In this document: positions 8,092-17,216 of the stretch, in pieces
How positions within the stretch are numbered: position 1 is the first letter of the stretch
Layout: each line of letters opens with the position of its first letter
From: Microlunatus sp. Gsoil 973
GTDB lineage: Bacteria > Actinomycetota > Actinomycetes > Propionibacteriales > Propionibacteriaceae
Direction of reading: 5' to 3'
DNA length: 64,000 bases
NCBI RefSeq assembly: GCF_009707365.1
Contig: NZ_CP046122.1
Coordinates: 2,170,001-2,234,000, forward strand
Translations under genes and position numbers: made by a program
Notes under the pieces: generated by a model
What the model was told of the DNA's origin: nothing
The model's database searches: none
What the model saw: only the letters and a program-made list of their open reading frames with translations

Positions 8092-8967
8092 TCACTTGTT
8101 CACCCCTACCAGCAGCCCGGAGACGAAGTGCCGCTGGAAGGCGAAGAAGACGATGGTTGTCGGGATCGCCGCGATCAGTGATCCGGCAGCGATCACGTTC
8201 CACGAGGAGCTGTAGCCCCCCTGCAGGTTGAGCAACGCTGCGGTGATCGGAAACTTCGTGTCGGTCCGCAGGACCGTCAGGGCCCACAGCAGGTCGTTGA
8301 ACACCCAGGTGCTTTCCAGTGCGGCGAGAGCGGCCAGCGCGGGACGACACAACGGCATCACCATCGTCGCGTAGATGCGCAGATCACCGGCACCGTCGAT
8401 CCGAGCGGCTTCGAACAGCTCGTCCGGCAGCGACCTCATGAACCCGTACAGGACGAAGGTGAAGAAGCCCATTCCGAAGCCGACCTGGACGGCGACGACG
8501 GCCAGCAGCGTGTCGTAGATACCCAGCAGCTCGCAGATCTTCGCCACCGGGATGAGCAGGATCTGCGGCGGCAGCAGGTTGCCGGCGAGCATGATCAACA
8601 GGATCGCCCGGCCGAACGGGATGCGATACCGGCTGAGTGCGAAGGCCGACAGCGAGGCCAGTAACAGCACGACGACCACCACGCTGACGGTGATCACGAT
8701 GCTGTTGCCGAGAGCCTGGCCGATGCTGCCGTCGACCCACGCGGTCCGGAAGGCGCCCAGCGTGAACTCCCGCGGCCAGGACCCCAGACCGTTGCCGGCG
8801 ATGTCGTCGAAGCTACGGATCGCGATCATGACCACGAAGACCAGCGGCAGGACCCACAGAACAGCGATCGGTGTCATCACGACGTGGAACACCCATGGGT
8901 GTCGTCGCCGTCGCACGCGCGTAGGCGGTGGCGTCCGCCCGGAAGCGATCGAAGTGGTGGCGGTCAC
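8092..8967 (-). CDS. Carbohydrate ABC transporter permease (MalG/UgpE type)
   Basis: A 291-residue CUT1-family permease with six hydrophobic segments. The cytoplasmic EAA loop FEAARIDGAGDLRIYATMVMP lies near residue 200 and the typical C-terminus RHFVSGLLVGVNK follows. It lies 3 bp after the partner permease and pairs with it to form the membrane channel. No ATPase gene is present in the operon, as is common for actinobacterial CUT1 systems that share a general ATPase (MsiK type). Confidence 0.93.
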   Translation of the reverse strand: MTATTSIASGRTPPPTRVRRRRHPWVFHVVMTPIAVLWVLPLVFVVMIAIRSFDDIAGNGLGSWPREFTLGAFRTAWVDGSIGQALGNSIVITVSVVVVVLLLASLSAFALSRYRIPFGRAILLIMLAGNLLPPQILLIPVAKICELLGIYDTLLAVVAVQVGFGMGFFTFVLYGFMRSLPDELFEAARIDGAGDLRIYATMVMPLCRPALAALAALESTWVFNDLLWALTVLRTDTKFPITAALLNLQGGYSSSWNVIAAGSLIAAIPTTIVFFAFQRHFVSGLLVGVNK

Positions 8968-8970
8968 CGG

Positions 8971-9924
8971 TCAGTCCTCCCGGGTGGCGCGAGCCAGGTA
9001 GGTGATGATGAAGACGATCGCCAGCACGAAGATCACCACGGCGATCGCCGATCCGTAGCCGAGATTCACCAAAGTGAAGCCGACCTGGTACATGTATGTG
9101 CTGAGCAGTTGGGTGCTGTTGTACGGACCGCCTCGGGTCATCGCCCAGACGATGTCGAAGGTGCGCAGCGAATCGATCACCGTGACGGCGAACACGACGG
9201 TGTTCACATTGCGCAGCTGCGGCATCACGATGTGGGTGAATCGTTGCCAGCGGTTCGCCCCGTCGACGGCAGCCGCTTCTTCCAGTTGCGGATCGCAGCC
9301 CTTCAGACCCGCCAGATACAAGACCATGATGTATCCGGCCTGCCGCCAAACCGCCGCGACCAGGATCGCACCGAGGGCCGTGCTGGGATCGGCCAGCCAC
9401 TGGTGGTTGTTGGTGTTGATGCCGATCGCCGCCAGCGCGCCGTTGATCGGGCCGTCCGGCTGGTACAGCACCTGCCAGAACAGGCCGCTGACCGCCAGCG
9501 AAAAGACCATCGGCAGATAGATGGCGCTGCGGTAGATGCCGACGCCTCGTCGCGGTCGGTTCAGGGCGACCGCCAAAGAGAGACCGACCACGACCGAGAT
9601 ACCGCCGAACGCCACGATCCAGATGATGTTGTTCTTGATCGCGGTCCGAAAGATCGGGTCGTCGGTCAACAGGGTGCGATAGTTCTGCAGGCCGACGGGT
9701 TGGGCCGCGCCTACTCCGCTCCATTTCGTGAAGGACAACTGGAAGCTGTTGAACGCCGGCCAGAACACCCAGAACATCTCGACGGCCAACGGGACGAGGA
9801 GCAGCAACCAGACGACCGGCGGGACGCGTCGCGGGCCCCGGCCGTGCCGGGTACGTTCACCGGCTGGCGGTCGATGATCCTCGAGATCGGCCGGTACGGG
9901 TCGCGCGGATGCTGTGGCGCTCAC
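8971..9924 (-). CDS. Carbohydrate ABC transporter permease (MalF/UgpA type)
   Basis: A 317-residue CUT1 permease. A roughly 35-residue cytoplasmic N-terminus precedes the first membrane segment (VVWLLLLVPLAVEMFWVFWP). The family landmark YRSAIYLPMVFSLAVSGLFW and the EAA loop LEEAAAVDGANRWQRFTHIV follow. It lies 31 bp after the binding-protein gene and immediately before the second permease, completing the import complex apart from an ATPase. Confidence 0.93.
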   Translation of the reverse strand: MSATASARPVPADLEDHRPPAGERTRHGRGPRRVPPVVWLLLLVPLAVEMFWVFWPAFNSFQLSFTKWSGVGAAQPVGLQNYRTLLTDDPIFRTAIKNNIIWIVAFGGISVVVGLSLAVALNRPRRGVGIYRSAIYLPMVFSLAVSGLFWQVLYQPDGPINGALAAIGINTNNHQWLADPSTALGAILVAAVWRQAGYIMVLYLAGLKGCDPQLEEAAAVDGANRWQRFTHIVMPQLRNVNTVVFAVTVIDSLRTFDIVWAMTRGGPYNSTQLLSTYMYQVGFTLVNLGYGSAIAVVIFVLAIVFIITYLARATRED

Positions 9925-9955
9925 GGTCCGGCCCCCGTATCGCGGTGTGGCCCGG

Positions 9956-11266
9956 TCACGCGTTCCGTACCTTGGTCGCCGCTTCCTGCCAGCTCTTCAG
10001 AATGCTGTTCAGTTCCTCGGGATGATCAAGGAACCGGGTCAGCGCGGTGTCGGCTGTGGTCTGCAGGGCGTCGGAGGAGTCGCGGTTGAAGAACTGGGTG
10101 ATCTCCTTGGTGTCGGCCAGCAACTTGATGCCCTTCTGGACCAGCGGTGAGAAGTTGGAGGTGTCGACATCGGGAGAGGTCGGCAGGTTGGAGGAACCTG
10201 CGGCCTCGATGTAGGCCTGCTGCTGTTCGGGCGAGGCGAGGTAGTTCAACAGATCCTTGGTGCCCGCAACATTCTTGGTCCGCGAACTGGCGAAGAAGCC
10301 GTCGGTCGGCGCCTCTTCGGCCGACGGGATGGACGGATCGATGGTCGGCACCGAGAAGAAGTCGATGTCGTCCTGCATCTTCTTGGGCAGGTACTCGGTG
10401 ACGAAGGCACCGATGAGATACATGGCGGCCTTCTTGTTGGCCAGCGGTGTGGCTGCCTCCTGGGCGCTGTAGGACCGGCCCTTCGGATCGAAGTACGGGA
10501 TCAGCGTGCCATAGGTCTTCATCACATTGCGGACCTCGGCACTGTCGAAGGAATGTTTGCCGGCCAGCAGATCGCGGTGGAACTGGGCACCGTTGATCCG
10601 CAGGTCGAGGTAGTCGAACCAACCGGAGGACATCCACGCCGTCGAGCCGGTCCCGCAGGTGAGCGGGTAGACGCCTTTGCCCTTCAGCGTGTCGAGCAGG
10701 GCCATGAAGTCGTCCCACGTGGTCGGGACGCTCACGCCCCATTCGTCGAAGGCCGACTTCCGGTAGAAGATGCTCCACCAGTAGTAGCTGGTCGGCACGA
10801 AGATCTGATGGCCCTGCCCGTCGGTGGACAATGCCTTGAGGGCGGGTGAGAACGACGCGCACGACCCGTCACCGCTCCACAGGTCCGAGACGTCGAGAAG
10901 GTAGCCCTTGCTCGCATAGTCCCGGGCGACCGCACCGGCCAGCCAGGTGATCACGTCGGGCGGGTCCGAGGAGGTCAGGTAGGTCGACAGCTGCGCCCGG
11001 AACTGCTCGGTGGCCACCGTGTTCACGGTGACCTTGTTCTTCGTGTAACCGTCGACGACCTTCTTCAAACCGGCTTTCGGTCCGGGATCGGCCAGATCGG
11101 ACTGCAAGGTCAGCGGCGCGTTCTTCTTCTGCGCGACGGTCGGCTGCGAGGAGCCCTGGCTGCCGCCGCCGATGCAGCCGCCCAGGAACAACGAGCTGCC
11201 TACCGCGGCACCGCCCAGCAGCAGACCGCGGCGGGTGGTGCCGGTCGGTACGGGTCGAGCATTCAT
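9956..11266 (-). CDS. Extracellular solute-binding lipoprotein of a sugar ABC importer
   Basis: A roughly 436-residue family 1 extracellular solute-binding protein. The N-terminus has a twin-arginine motif (TTRRGLLLGG) followed by a lipobox (FLGGC), so it is probably exported folded by Tat and lipid-anchored outside. Later motifs fit oligosaccharide binders: SDPPDVITWLAG, TSYYWWSIFYRKSAFDEWGV, and NKKAAMYLIGAFVTEYLP. Two ATGs compete: 11272 overlaps the upstream stop (ATGA) but sits only 3 nt after AAGGAG, while 11266 is 9 nt from it; I chose 11266. The two candidates differ by two residues. Confidence 0.92.
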   Translation of the reverse strand: MNARPVPTGTTRRGLLLGGAAVGSSLFLGGCIGGGSQGSSQPTVAQKKNAPLTLQSDLADPGPKAGLKKVVDGYTKNKVTVNTVATEQFRAQLSTYLTSSDPPDVITWLAGAVARDYASKGYLLDVSDLWSGDGSCASFSPALKALSTDGQGHQIFVPTSYYWWSIFYRKSAFDEWGVSVPTTWDDFMALLDTLKGKGVYPLTCGTGSTAWMSSGWFDYLDLRINGAQFHRDLLAGKHSFDSAEVRNVMKTYGTLIPYFDPKGRSYSAQEAATPLANKKAAMYLIGAFVTEYLPKKMQDDIDFFSVPTIDPSIPSAEEAPTDGFFASSRTKNVAGTKDLLNYLASPEQQQAYIEAAGSSNLPTSPDVDTSNFSPLVQKGIKLLADTKEITQFFNRDSSDALQTTADTALTRFLDHPEELNSILKSWQEAATKVRNA

Positions 11267-11268
11267 GA

Positions 11269-12621
11269 TCATGTTCTCCTTCGAACTGCTGTCTGGCGGC
11301 GCGGATCGACCCCAGCGAGAAAGGCCGCGTTGCACTGTTGCTGAAGGACGATGTCGGACCACATGGCATGCTGCGGTGCGGCGTTGGAACAGATCACGGT
11401 GCCGCGGGCACCGACCCGAACCGACTCCGCCACCGCCAGCCGACAGAATTCCGCACCGATGGGTCCCTCCTCGAACCGGCCGTCACGTGGTGTGTAGCCG
11501 ATCCAGCCTTCACCGAAGACCAGGGGTACGCCGTGATCGACGGCCCAGTCGCGGGCCACGTCCAGCCAGATGCGCAGTGTGGTGTTCATCTGCTGCTCCC
11601 AGGCCGGATAGCGACGGTAGAGCCAACGGTCTATAGCCTCCGGGTCACCCCAGTCGTGGACGTACACCTCCGGCGCCGACACGATCGTCGCCCGCAACCG
11701 CCAGGGGTCCGACGGCTGCCATTCGGTGATCTTCGGCGCGCCGGCCCGCAGCAGGTCCGTCTCGGCGCGGGACTGGTCGAACTCCTCAACCGGTGACCGT
11801 AGACCGTATTCGTTGATCAACTGCTCCAGTACGCCGTAGACGTACGGATGGGTGACCAAGACGTCGATCGTCTCCGGTATCCCGCGCATTGACCCGGCCG
11901 GCACCCGGGCGTAGTTGACCGTGACCGGACGGCCGGGATGCCTGCTGTGGAAGGCCGCAAGGGCTCGCTCCAGCCGCGGCCGAAGTGCGACGACGCGCTC
12001 CTGCGTGTCTTCGGTCAGCCCCTCGGCGAGGTGCCCCACCTGGACCTCGTTGTGGATCTCGGTGAAGGCGATCCGGTCGTCGAGGTCATGATCGGCCAGG
12101 AAGTCGATCAGGTCGGCGAGCGCGACCGCCTGGCGTTCGGCCCGCCGCTCAGGATCGACGGCCAGCAAGGCGTCACACCAGTCGCTGCTGTCGGCGAACG
12201 CGGAGCTCTGCTGGTACTCCCACGACGAGAGGATGACGAAGCAGTCGTGTCGTCGGGCCGCCTCGAACAGATTCACCAGGTGGGCGCGGCCGTCGATCGC
12301 GGTCGGCGTCGCGACGTCGTACCAGCGCACCCGTTGCCCGTATCCGGTTCGCTCCGGACCGCTGCCGTTCACTGCACCCAGCGGACCGAGCCGGATCGTC
12401 GTGGTGTCCAGGCCACTGCCGAACAGCAGATAGGGCATGGCACAGATGCGGATCGTGTTGTAGCCCCGCTGGACGGCCTCGGCGAAGACCCGGTCGAGAT
12501 CGGCGAACGGCTCACCCGGCCCGGTCCGGACGTACCAGGAGAAGTCCCAGAGCGTGATCGTCAGCCGGTTCGGCAGGTGAGCCGGCAGCGGAACCGGTTG
12601 ATAGGTCCTCGGTGGCGTCAT
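11269..12621 (-). CDS. Cellulase-like family protein (clan GH-A type glycoside hydrolase)
   Basis: A 450-residue TIM-barrel protein beginning with NRLTITLWDFSWYVRTGPGE. An Asn-Glu pair in FTEIHNEVQVG (about residue 190) fits the clan GH-A acid/base. A Glu in VFGEGWIGYTP (about residue 371) fits the nucleophile. There is no signal peptide, so it should cleave sugars after import. Its start overlaps the stop of the upstream DUF5107 gene by 4 bp, and its stop overlaps a candidate start of the binding protein, making a tightly coupled operon. The overall similarity is to the uncharacterised 'cellulase-like' group rather than true cellulases; substrate unknown. Confidence 0.75.
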   Translation of the reverse strand: MTPPRTYQPVPLPAHLPNRLTITLWDFSWYVRTGPGEPFADLDRVFAEAVQRGYNTIRICAMPYLLFGSGLDTTTIRLGPLGAVNGSGPERTGYGQRVRWYDVATPTAIDGRAHLVNLFEAARRHDCFVILSSWEYQQSSAFADSSDWCDALLAVDPERRAERQAVALADLIDFLADHDLDDRIAFTEIHNEVQVGHLAEGLTEDTQERVVALRPRLERALAAFHSRHPGRPVTVNYARVPAGSMRGIPETIDVLVTHPYVYGVLEQLINEYGLRSPVEEFDQSRAETDLLRAGAPKITEWQPSDPWRLRATIVSAPEVYVHDWGDPEAIDRWLYRRYPAWEQQMNTTLRIWLDVARDWAVDHGVPLVFGEGWIGYTPRDGRFEEGPIGAEFCRLAVAESVRVGARGTVICSNAAPQHAMWSDIVLQQQCNAAFLAGVDPRRQTAVRRRT

Positions 12622-15600
12622 CGGCGTTCCTTCCGGTGATCAAGATCGCGACGGAGATCTGTTGCCGCCTCATGGCTCGGGTCGAGGGTCAGCAGAGACT
12701 CCAGTTCACCGGCCGCGGTCTCGACGTCGTCGGTCAACACCCCCAGCTGGGCGCGCAGCAGGCCGACCACAAGATCGCGGGACCGCTGCGGATCCTCATC
12801 AAAGAGCAGCAGGTTGGGCAGAGAGGTGGCGAAGTAGTCGATCTTGGCCGGGGTTTCGGCGAGTCGCTTGACGTGGCCGGACAGTCCGTCGACCAGCCCG
12901 ACGGCCAGCTCATGATCACCGACGGCTCGAGCGGCGAGCACGGAGAAGTAGGTGTTGTCGGAATACGGCTGCGGCGCCATCCCGGAGAAGTCCCCGACGA
13001 TTCGGGCCGCACGCTGCCACGCTTCGCGAGCGGCGGCCGCGTCGCCGGCCGCCGCGGCGACGTCACCGCTGAGCAACAGCAGCTGCGACGGGTTGGCCAG
13101 AGGGTGCCTGGCCTCGCCCAGCGAGGTGGGCGGTACGAGTGCGCGATCGAGGTGTTCGCGCGCCGCCCCGGGATGGCCGCTGCGCAGAGCGCGGGTGGCC
13201 AGCAGCACATTGGCCCGGTCCCAGGCGCGCAGCACCTGTCCCTCGCCACCCTCCCACGGCTGGAACCGTCGTCGGGAGAGCAAACTGAGCGCTTCGCCCA
13301 GACGTCCCGCGGTGATCAACAGCTGGGCGTACTCGACGGACAGGTCGTCACGGCTGTGGACCGGGGCGTCGGCGTCCTCCAGCAGCCGTAGCCGTTCGGC
13401 CGGCGACCAGCCGACGCGGCGCCTCAGCTGATCGCTCTCATACCAGAGCCGACCGTCCCGCGGTGACCGTTCGATCGCCCGCTCGTAGGCCGAGAGTGCG
13501 GCGCCGCCGTCGTCTTCGGTGTTGACCAACGCAACGGCGAGATTGCGCCACACGACCGGGTCGGACGGGTCGCCCGCGAGACTGTCCCGCCAGCGCCGGA
13601 TCGCCTCGGCCGGCCGGCCGTTCGCGTACAGCCAGTGCCCGAGCAGGGCGGCTGCCGTGGCATCTGTCCGGTCGGCGGCGACAGCATCTTCCAGAGCGCC
13701 GACATCATCGAGCCGGGACGGGAAGTTCCAGCCACGATCACCTTCGGCGGCGCGGCGCCGGACCCGCCCGGCCTCGTCCGTGTCGCCTCGCCGGTGCAGC
13801 AGTGCCGCGGCCCGGTAGGCAGCGGTCAGTCCGCCGGCGGTCTGGCCCAACGGACGATGGGCATCCAGGCTGCGGGCCTGCTCCAGTTGGGCCAGAGCCT
13901 GCCCATCGTCGCCCGCCCTGGCGAACTCTCCGGCGACGTCGATCAACAGCTGGGTCTCGGCGAGCCCGCCGAACCGGCCGGCCTGTTGGGGGCAGCCGTC
14001 GATCACCCAGGTCCAGACGTCCAGCGGATCAGCCCGTCGCGACCTGCGCAGGTCCGCGTCGGCCTCGGCGACCCTGCCCAGCCGGCGCAGCAGGAGGATG
14101 CGCAGTGCGGCGGCCTGGAGATGTTCCGGTTCGCCGCGCAGCGCCTGGTCGACGCGGGACAGCGCCGCACGGTTCCGACCTGCTCGGGCGTCCAGCAGTG
14201 CCAGCTGGAAGCCGGCCGGTCCGGCCCAGGCGCGCAGCCAACCCGCTTTGGCGAAGGCGGTGTACGCCTCCTCCTCCCTGCCGAGCCGGAGCAGAGTCAG
14301 ACCGAGGCGATAGTGCGCCTCGCCCTCGACCGGGTTCCGGTTGTAGCTGGTCAGCCGCTCGATCGCCGTTCGGAGGTGCTGTTCTGCTGCTGCGAACAGA
14401 CCCTCGTCGTAACGGCGTGCCGCGAGCGCGACGTGGCTGGCAGCGTGGCCGGGATCGCGGTGCAGCGCCTCGCGCCAGTACGGTTCCGGCGACCGGGTGG
14501 CGTGCCGGTACTGCTGCAGATGCCGACCGATCAGGAAGAGCACTTCGACGCTGTCCACGGCCGCTGGTGGCGGCGGCTCGACCGCCGCCCCGGTCGATTG
14601 GCCACGCCGGGAGGGGTCCGGTTCCGGTTCGGACCAGGCGACGAGGATGCCTCCGCCGACCCGAAGTTCGACGGTCGCCGGCCGGCCGGTCAGATCGAGC
14701 CCGAATGGTCGGTCCGGGACAAGATCGACCACATGGTGCGCGGTCGCGCCATCGGCCGCGGTCAGGACGATGTCGGCGTCCGGCAGTGCCCGGGTCACTT
14801 CGACGTTGAGCCGTGTCGAGGACTCGTCGGCGAGGATCGACAGGGCGGCGTCGCGGCCCGCCGCCGCTGCCGGTCCGGTGCCGGCCAGCGGATACCAGTA
14901 CTGGCTGAACGCCTTGGTCTCCCCTGGTGCCAGGTGGGAGAAGTCGGGCTGGTTGTCGGTGTAGACGCCGGCCATCAGTTCGATGTAGGCGGATCCGTCA
15001 TCGGCGAGGTTGGCATTCCAGACGTGCCCGAACGGCGCGTCACCCCAGGTCCACTGCTTCTTGCCGACGGCTATCTGGTGATCGGCCCAGTGGACGAACC
15101 CGGCATCGGCGCGGTGATCGTACCCGCCGAAGAAATCACCGGTCGAGTCCAGGCACATGTACGACGTCGGCACCGGTATGTTGCGGTACCAGTCCAGGCG
15201 GTCGCCGGGCACCCGGCGATCGCTGCCCGGACGGGTCTCCTGGGGGCGCCGGGCCGGATAGTCGACGCCGTAGTAGCTGCCGGTGGCGGTGGGAAACGTG
15301 CTGAGTGCCCGGCGGGCGTGGTCGGCGACCAGGTGGACGTCGCCGGGAAAGAACGACTGATAGTCCGCATGGACCTCCGCGGCAGCGTTGGCCCACCAGA
15401 GGAAGGTCTGCGGCAGATCGCTGCGGTTGTAGAGGCGGACCTGCAGTTCCAGCAGCGTCGAGCCTGCCATGAGCCTGATCCCGTGCATTCCCTTCATCCG
15501 GGCGAACGGGTCGTGGTCGGAACACCACACCGTGACCTCGCTGTCGTCCGCACCGTCGTCCGCACCGTGATCGACCGACCACGCGGTGGGCAGGAACGTG

Positions 15601-16025
15601 GCCGGGCGATGGTGCTGCGGCCAGTTGAATTCCACCCCACCCGCCAGCCACGGTCCGGCCAGTCCGACCAGCGCAGGTTTGATCACCGGATTGGCGTAGA
15701 AGATCGGATACTCGGTGCGCTTGTCGACGACGAGGTGGATCCGACCGCCGAGTTCGGGCAGCACCAGCACCCGGAGGTATTCGTTCTCCAGATGCAGGCC
15801 GAGCCAGCGATGCGGCACGGGATGCTCGGCGATGCGGTCATGGAAGGGCAGCGGATAGACCCGGCCCGAGGATCCCTGGTAGACGCGTCGGTCAAGGTAG
15901 GCCGGATAACGGCTCGGCGGATCCGGCAGATACGTGGGTAGCTCGATGGGCTCCGCCCACGCGGCGGTCGCGGCTCCGACCAGCCGGGCCGGACGGGCCG
16001 GAAGAGCGAACGCCGCGTTGCGCAT
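12618..16025 (-). CDS. DUF5107 domain protein with tetratricopeptide repeats
   Basis: A large (1135-residue) cytoplasmic protein. Roughly residues 40-390 match the DUF5107 region: YPLPFHDRIAEHPVPHRWLG, LVLPELGGRIHLVVDKRTEY, GVEFNWPQHHRPATFLPTAW and FGHVWNANLADDGSAYIEL. These resemble mutarotase-like sugar-binding beta folds. The rest is rich in TPR-like helices (EGEAHYRLGLTLLRLGREEE, AYTAFAKAG and many more) up to the C-terminus. No signal peptide is seen. It is the first gene of the sugar operon, leaderless from TAGCGT at 16033-16038, which fixes the ATG at 16025 over the longer open frame to 16199. The family is recurrent near actinobacterial sugar transporters, but its biochemical role is unknown. 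Confidence 0.8.
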   Translation of the reverse strand: MRNAAFALPARPARLVGAATAAWAEPIELPTYLPDPPSRYPAYLDRRVYQGSSGRVYPLPFHDRIAEHPVPHRWLGLHLENEYLRVLVLPELGGRIHLVVDKRTEYPIFYANPVIKPALVGLAGPWLAGGVEFNWPQHHRPATFLPTAWSVDHGADDGADDSEVTVWCSDHDPFARMKGMHGIRLMAGSTLLELQVRLYNRSDLPQTFLWWANAAAEVHADYQSFFPGDVHLVADHARRALSTFPTATGSYYGVDYPARRPQETRPGSDRRVPGDRLDWYRNIPVPTSYMCLDSTGDFFGGYDHRADAGFVHWADHQIAVGKKQWTWGDAPFGHVWNANLADDGSAYIELMAGVYTDNQPDFSHLAPGETKAFSQYWYPLAGTGPAAAAGRDAALSILADESSTRLNVEVTRALPDADIVLTAADGATAHHVVDLVPDRPFGLDLTGRPATVELRVGGGILVAWSEPEPDPSRRGQSTGAAVEPPPPAAVDSVEVLFLIGRHLQQYRHATRSPEPYWREALHRDPGHAASHVALAARRYDEGLFAAAEQHLRTAIERLTSYNRNPVEGEAHYRLGLTLLRLGREEEAYTAFAKAGWLRAWAGPAGFQLALLDARAGRNRAALSRVDQALRGEPEHLQAAALRILLLRRLGRVAEADADLRRSRRADPLDVWTWVIDGCPQQAGRFGGLAETQLLIDVAGEFARAGDDGQALAQLEQARSLDAHRPLGQTAGGLTAAYRAAALLHRRGDTDEAGRVRRRAAEGDRGWNFPSRLDDVGALEDAVAADRTDATAAALLGHWLYANGRPAEAIRRWRDSLAGDPSDPVVWRNLAVALVNTEDDGGAALSAYERAIERSPRDGRLWYESDQLRRRVGWSPAERLRLLEDADAPVHSRDDLSVEYAQLLITAGRLGEALSLLSRRRFQPWEGGEGQVLRAWDRANVLLATRALRSGHPGAAREHLDRALVPPTSLGEARHPLANPSQLLLLSGDVAAAAGDAAAAREAWQRAARIVGDFSGMAPQPYSDNTYFSVLAARAVGDHELAVGLVDGLSGHVKRLAETPAKIDYFATSLPNLLLFDEDPQRSRDLVVGLLRAQLGVLTDDVETAAGELESLLTLDPSHEAATDLRRDLDHRKERR

Positions 16026-16117
16026 GATCGACACGCTAGGTCGGACGGACGCGGTCGAGGAATGCACAATTCGACGATCGACCTGGACGATTCTCTGAAC
16101 TGTCCTACGGTGGCGGG
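16026..16117. promoter_or_regulatory. Divergent promoter region of the AraC-linked sugar locus
   Basis: Two face-away -10 boxes lie in this 92-bp gap. TAGCGT (minus, 16033-16038) is 7 nt from the ATG at 16025, and TACGGT (plus, 16106-16111) is 6 nt from the ATG at 16118. Both fit leaderless transcription. The space between would hold operators for the AraC-type regulator; an inverted pair TCGACGATCGA (16072-16082) is a candidate. Confidence 0.55.
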
Positions 16118-17029
16118 ATGTATCTGCGCGACGGGTTCCCCGGTCAGCGGCTGCATGTGCTACCCGGCCCGCTGGTCCAGGAGGCGCTGACCCGGCCACC
16201 GACGAGCCGCTTGATGATCACCGACGCTGGATATTTCCCGCATGCGGCGATGCACGGGCGGGTTCGGCGGACCGGCGCCGGACAGACCATTCTGATCATG
16301 TGTGCCGACGGCGCGGGCTGGGGCGTTCTCGACGGCGTACGTCATGAGGTCGCCGCCGGACAGCTGATGCTGATCCCGGCGCGCACCCCACACCAGTACT
16401 ACGCCCACACGACCGATCCCTGGTCCATCTGGTGGCTGCATGTCACCGGCGCCGACGTCGACGAGTTGGTCGAGGCGATCGGGCTGACCGCGATCAAGCC
16501 GGTGGCCGCGCTGAGCGATCCGGTGGCCGCGTTCGCACTGGTCGAGGCCATCTGTGACACCCTGGAACGGGACGAGACCTGGGCCAGTCTGATCGCGGCG
16601 GCCGGCCTCGGCTGGAATCTGCTGGCCAGACTGGCTGCCGAACGGCAGCGGTCGGGCAATACCGAACCACTTCGGCTGGTGCAAGATCATCTTCGCCAGC
16701 ACCTGACGGCGCCGGTGCGGATTCCCGAGCTGGCCGAACTGGCCGGATTCAGTCCGTCCCATTTCTCGGCCCGTTTCCGGGCGTTCACCGGCTATTCGGT
16801 GATCGAGTACGTCAAGCGCCTCCGGATGGCTCGGGCGCGGCAACTGTTGATCACCAGCGATCGCACGATCGCCGAGATCGCCACCGCCGTCGGCTATCGT
16901 GATGCGTTCTACTTCTCCCGGGTGTTCCGTGCCGTCAACCAGACCAGCCCGAGTGCGTTCCGGGCCCGTGCCCGTGAGGAGGCGGGGCACCAGGCGACCG
17001 GGAAGCCGACCGTGATCATCGGCCTGTGA
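16118..17029 (+). CDS. AraC family transcriptional regulator
   Basis: A 303-residue regulator. An N-terminal cupin-like ligand domain includes GVRHEVAAGQLMLIPARTPH at about residues 70-95. The C-terminal double helix-turn-helix includes RIPELAELAGFSPSHFSARF and the canonical TIAEIATAVGYRDAFYFSRV at about residues 200-290. It is transcribed divergently from the six-gene sugar operon, which it most likely activates when its sugar ligand is bound. The short 92-bp shared promoter region supports this pairing. Confidence 0.92.
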   Translation: MYLRDGFPGQRLHVLPGPLVQEALTRPPTSRLMITDAGYFPHAAMHGRVRRTGAGQTILIMCADGAGWGVLDGVRHEVAAGQLMLIPARTPHQYYAHTTDPWSIWWLHVTGADVDELVEAIGLTAIKPVAALSDPVAAFALVEAICDTLERDETWASLIAAAGLGWNLLARLAAERQRSGNTEPLRLVQDHLRQHLTAPVRIPELAELAGFSPSHFSARFRAFTGYSVIEYVKRLRMARARQLLITSDRTIAEIATAVGYRDAFYFSRVFRAVNQTSPSAFRARAREEAGHQATGKPTVIIGL

Positions 17030-17216
17030 CGGTGGCCCCGGAATGATCATCCACCCGCCGGCCGGTACCCGAGTGGCCTTGCTGTGATCGTTCGGATGTG
17101 GCAGCGTCGGAGTTGAAACGTCAGCGTGGCAGATTCGATGTCAGAGGTCGCTGCGTCCGACCCGGCACAGCCGCGCACCCGGACCAACCGTGCATCAGGC
17201 ATGAGGAGGCAGGCCA
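17030..17216. other. Intergenic region without visible gene
   Basis: A 187-bp gap between the AraC gene and the oxygenase gene. I see no terminator with a T tract and no small gene; only the strong AGGAGG ribosome-binding site at its right end. Confidence 0.3.

Noticed and set aside
13635-15941. 768-residue plus-strand open frame
   Set aside because: It lies antisense to the DUF5107-TPR gene; its translation is Arg/Gly/Val-rich with no recognisable domain, a by-product of high GC.
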